DNA of 13,707 nt from positions 4,851 through 18,557 of the forward strand of contig DKII01000040.1 in the NCBI GenBank assembly GCA_002454125.1, given 5' to 3'. Made by a program: the position numbers and the translations under genes. The stretch is from Novosphingobium sp. UBA6722. GTDB lineage: Bacteria > Pseudomonadota > Alphaproteobacteria > Sphingomonadales > Sphingomonadaceae. Below are positions 12,700-13,707 of the stretch, one piece after another; the first letter of the stretch is position 1, and every line of letters starts with the position of its first letter. The notes beneath the pieces are model-generated. The model made no database searches. It had not been told where the DNA came from and saw only the letters and a program-made list of their open reading frames with translations.

Positions 12700-13625
12700 G
12701 AATTGTGACCAAGCTGTTGGCAGCCGCCGCCTTTGCCCTTGCCATGCCGGCCTTGGCTGCGCCCGAAGCGGTTGAGGAAAAGAACATCGTTGCCGGCAAG
12801 CAGAAGCTTGATCCGGCTTCCGGCTATATCTTTGTCCAGGCCAATTACCGCACCTTCGGAACCTTCATGCGCGTCCCCGATGACAGCACCCGGGCCGAAC
12901 ACAAGAAGGATTGGGACGAAGCCTTCGCCAAGGCGCAGAAGAAGTATCCGGGCAAGGTCAAGGACTGGGAGGCTGCCGTCCAGGTGGCCAAGCAGACCAA
13001 GAAGCAGCCGCCCGAGCGCCCGGTTGAGCCAACGCCGGAGAACTTCTCGATCGACCCGATCGAACTGCGCGATACCGTGTCATTCGGGCCGATGTTCATC
13101 TACAGCAAGGACGAGGCCGCCGGCCGGTTCAACTACCTCACCGCGGTCAAGCCCGGCACCTACATCTACTACGGCCCGGTCCTGATGCAGCCGGGCGGGA
13201 TCACGGGCGGGATCTGCTTTTGCATGGGCACCGTGCGGTTCGAAGTGAAGCCGGGCGTGATCACGGATCTGGGCAACTTCCTGATCGCTGCACCGGATGC
13301 GGTGAAGGATTGGGACGTCGCCAGCGCCGATGCCTGGCGCCGGGCCGAGGAAAAGGCCGCCAAGAAGGGTGAGCCGGTTGAGGCTCCCGGTGCCGGACGG
13401 CCCAAGCTCGCCTATGGCGTGCCGGACAGCCTCAAGGCACTGCCCACGGTGCAGGCCGAGTTCCACGCCCACGGCAAGCTCAACAACTATTACGCGCTGA
13501 TGTTCACCCGGATCACTCCGATCCCGGGTGTGCTGGCCTATCGCCGCGATACGGTGATCGATCTGCGCACCGGGCAGGACGTGCCCAGCCCGGCCATCAC
13601 GACCCAGGTCAAGATCAAGAAGTAA
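12696..13625 (+). CDS. Exported protein of unknown function
   Basis: A 309-residue protein with a clear signal peptide (1-21, LLAAAAFALAMPALA, cleavage after ALA or AA). The mature part begins with a segment SGYIFVQANYRTFGTFMRV (42-60), a Lys-rich probably helical region (66-105), then beta-like sequence VKPGTYIYYGPVLM (151-164), a CFC motif at 174-176, and VRFEVKPGVITDLGNFLIA (180-198). The KPGTY and PGVITDLG phrases recall periplasmic beta-sandwich proteins or lipoproteins, but there is no lipobox and I cannot name a family. The CxC could bind metal or be redox-active. Start is GTG 12696, eight bases after AAGGAG and overlapping the upstream stop. A long hairpin follows the stop. Confidence 0.82.
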   Translation: MRIVTKLLAAAAFALAMPALAAPEAVEEKNIVAGKQKLDPASGYIFVQANYRTFGTFMRVPDDSTRAEHKKDWDEAFAKAQKKYPGKVKDWEAAVQVAKQTKKQPPERPVEPTPENFSIDPIELRDTVSFGPMFIYSKDEAAGRFNYLTAVKPGTYIYYGPVLMQPGGITGGICFCMGTVRFEVKPGVITDLGNFLIAAPDAVKDWDVASADAWRRAEEKAAKKGEPVEAPGAGRPKLAYGVPDSLKALPTVQAEFHAHGKLNNYYALMFTRITPIPGVLAYRRDTVIDLRTGQDVPSPAITTQVKIKK

Positions 13626-13642
13626 GACTGCCAGACAAAGGA

Positions 13643-13675
13643 AAGGGCGCCGGAAGCAATGCTTCCGGCGCCCTT
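13643..13675. terminator. Perfect 15-bp hairpin, probable bidirectional terminator
   Basis: AAGGGCGCCGGAAGC (13643-13657) pairs without mismatch with GCTTCCGGCGCCCTT (13661-13675) around an AAT loop, 17 bases after the last plus-strand stop. The plus-strand tail (TTGCTGTTCGG) is only moderately T-rich; on the minus strand the hairpin is followed by TTCCTTTG. It could therefore end transcripts from both directions. Confidence 0.8.
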
Positions 13676-13694
13676 GCTGTTCGGTTCGCCCGGA

Positions 13695-13707
13695 TCAGCC
13701 CTTGCGG
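13695..13707 (-). CDS. Possible 3' end of a converging gene
   Basis: On the minus strand the right edge reads CGC AAG GGC TGA, i.e. Arg-Lys-Gly-stop with the stop at 13697-13695. The bidirectional hairpin starts 19 bases beyond it, as expected for the terminator of a gene entering from the right. Only three codons are visible, so this rests mainly on the terminator placement. Confidence 0.3.

Overview
The window is high-GC DNA (a sampled line, 8881-8940, has 42 G+C of 60) from an alphaproteobacterium, most likely Sphingomonadales (Erythrobacteraceae or Sphingomonadaceae). The evidence is the crcB / RluA-type synthase / HAD phosphatase / ATP12 chaperone cluster, the rpsU / FKBP isomerase / gatCAB cluster, and codon use. 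This placement is by recognition of the protein families, not by a search.

Left block (1-5224, minus strand): seven genes read right to left as one tightly packed unit. They are a sodium:solute symporter, the fluoride channel CrcB, an RluA-family rRNA pseudouridine synthase, a PaiB-like FMN-binding protein, a HAD phosphatase, a 71-residue two-helix membrane protein, and an F1-ATPase assembly chaperone of the ATP12 family that runs off the left edge. Five of the six junctions overlap by 1 or 4 bases and the sixth has a 10-base gap, so co-transcription and translational coupling are likely.

Middle (5225-6645): a clearly AT-richer segment holds one plus-strand gene with its own promoter region. 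It encodes a membrane-anchored J-domain protein with an uncharacterised C-terminal, probably periplasmic, domain. Its composition differs sharply from both sides and suggests acquisition. It is followed by about 390 non-coding bases that probably form the promoter and a long leader of rpsU.

Right block (6646-13625, plus strand): rpsU with a strong intrinsic terminator, a membrane-anchored FKBP-type prolyl isomerase, then gatC, gatA, an acyltransferase-3 gene inserted in the operon, and gatB. GatCAB amidates misacylated Glu-tRNA(Gln) and/or Asp-tRNA(Asn). Two overlapping genes for exported proteins of unknown function follow: one with a glycine-zipper segment, one with a CxC motif. The block ends at a perfect 15-bp hairpin, which may also serve a converging gene whose last codons appear at the right edge.

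Most of the window is core housekeeping sequence. The parts that invite a second look are the low-GC J-domain gene, the repeat-containing rpsU leader, the acyltransferase with a junction hairpin inside gatCAB, and the terminal exported pair. I did not find a CRISPR array, tRNA or rRNA gene, insertion sequence, or recognisable defence or biosynthetic system.
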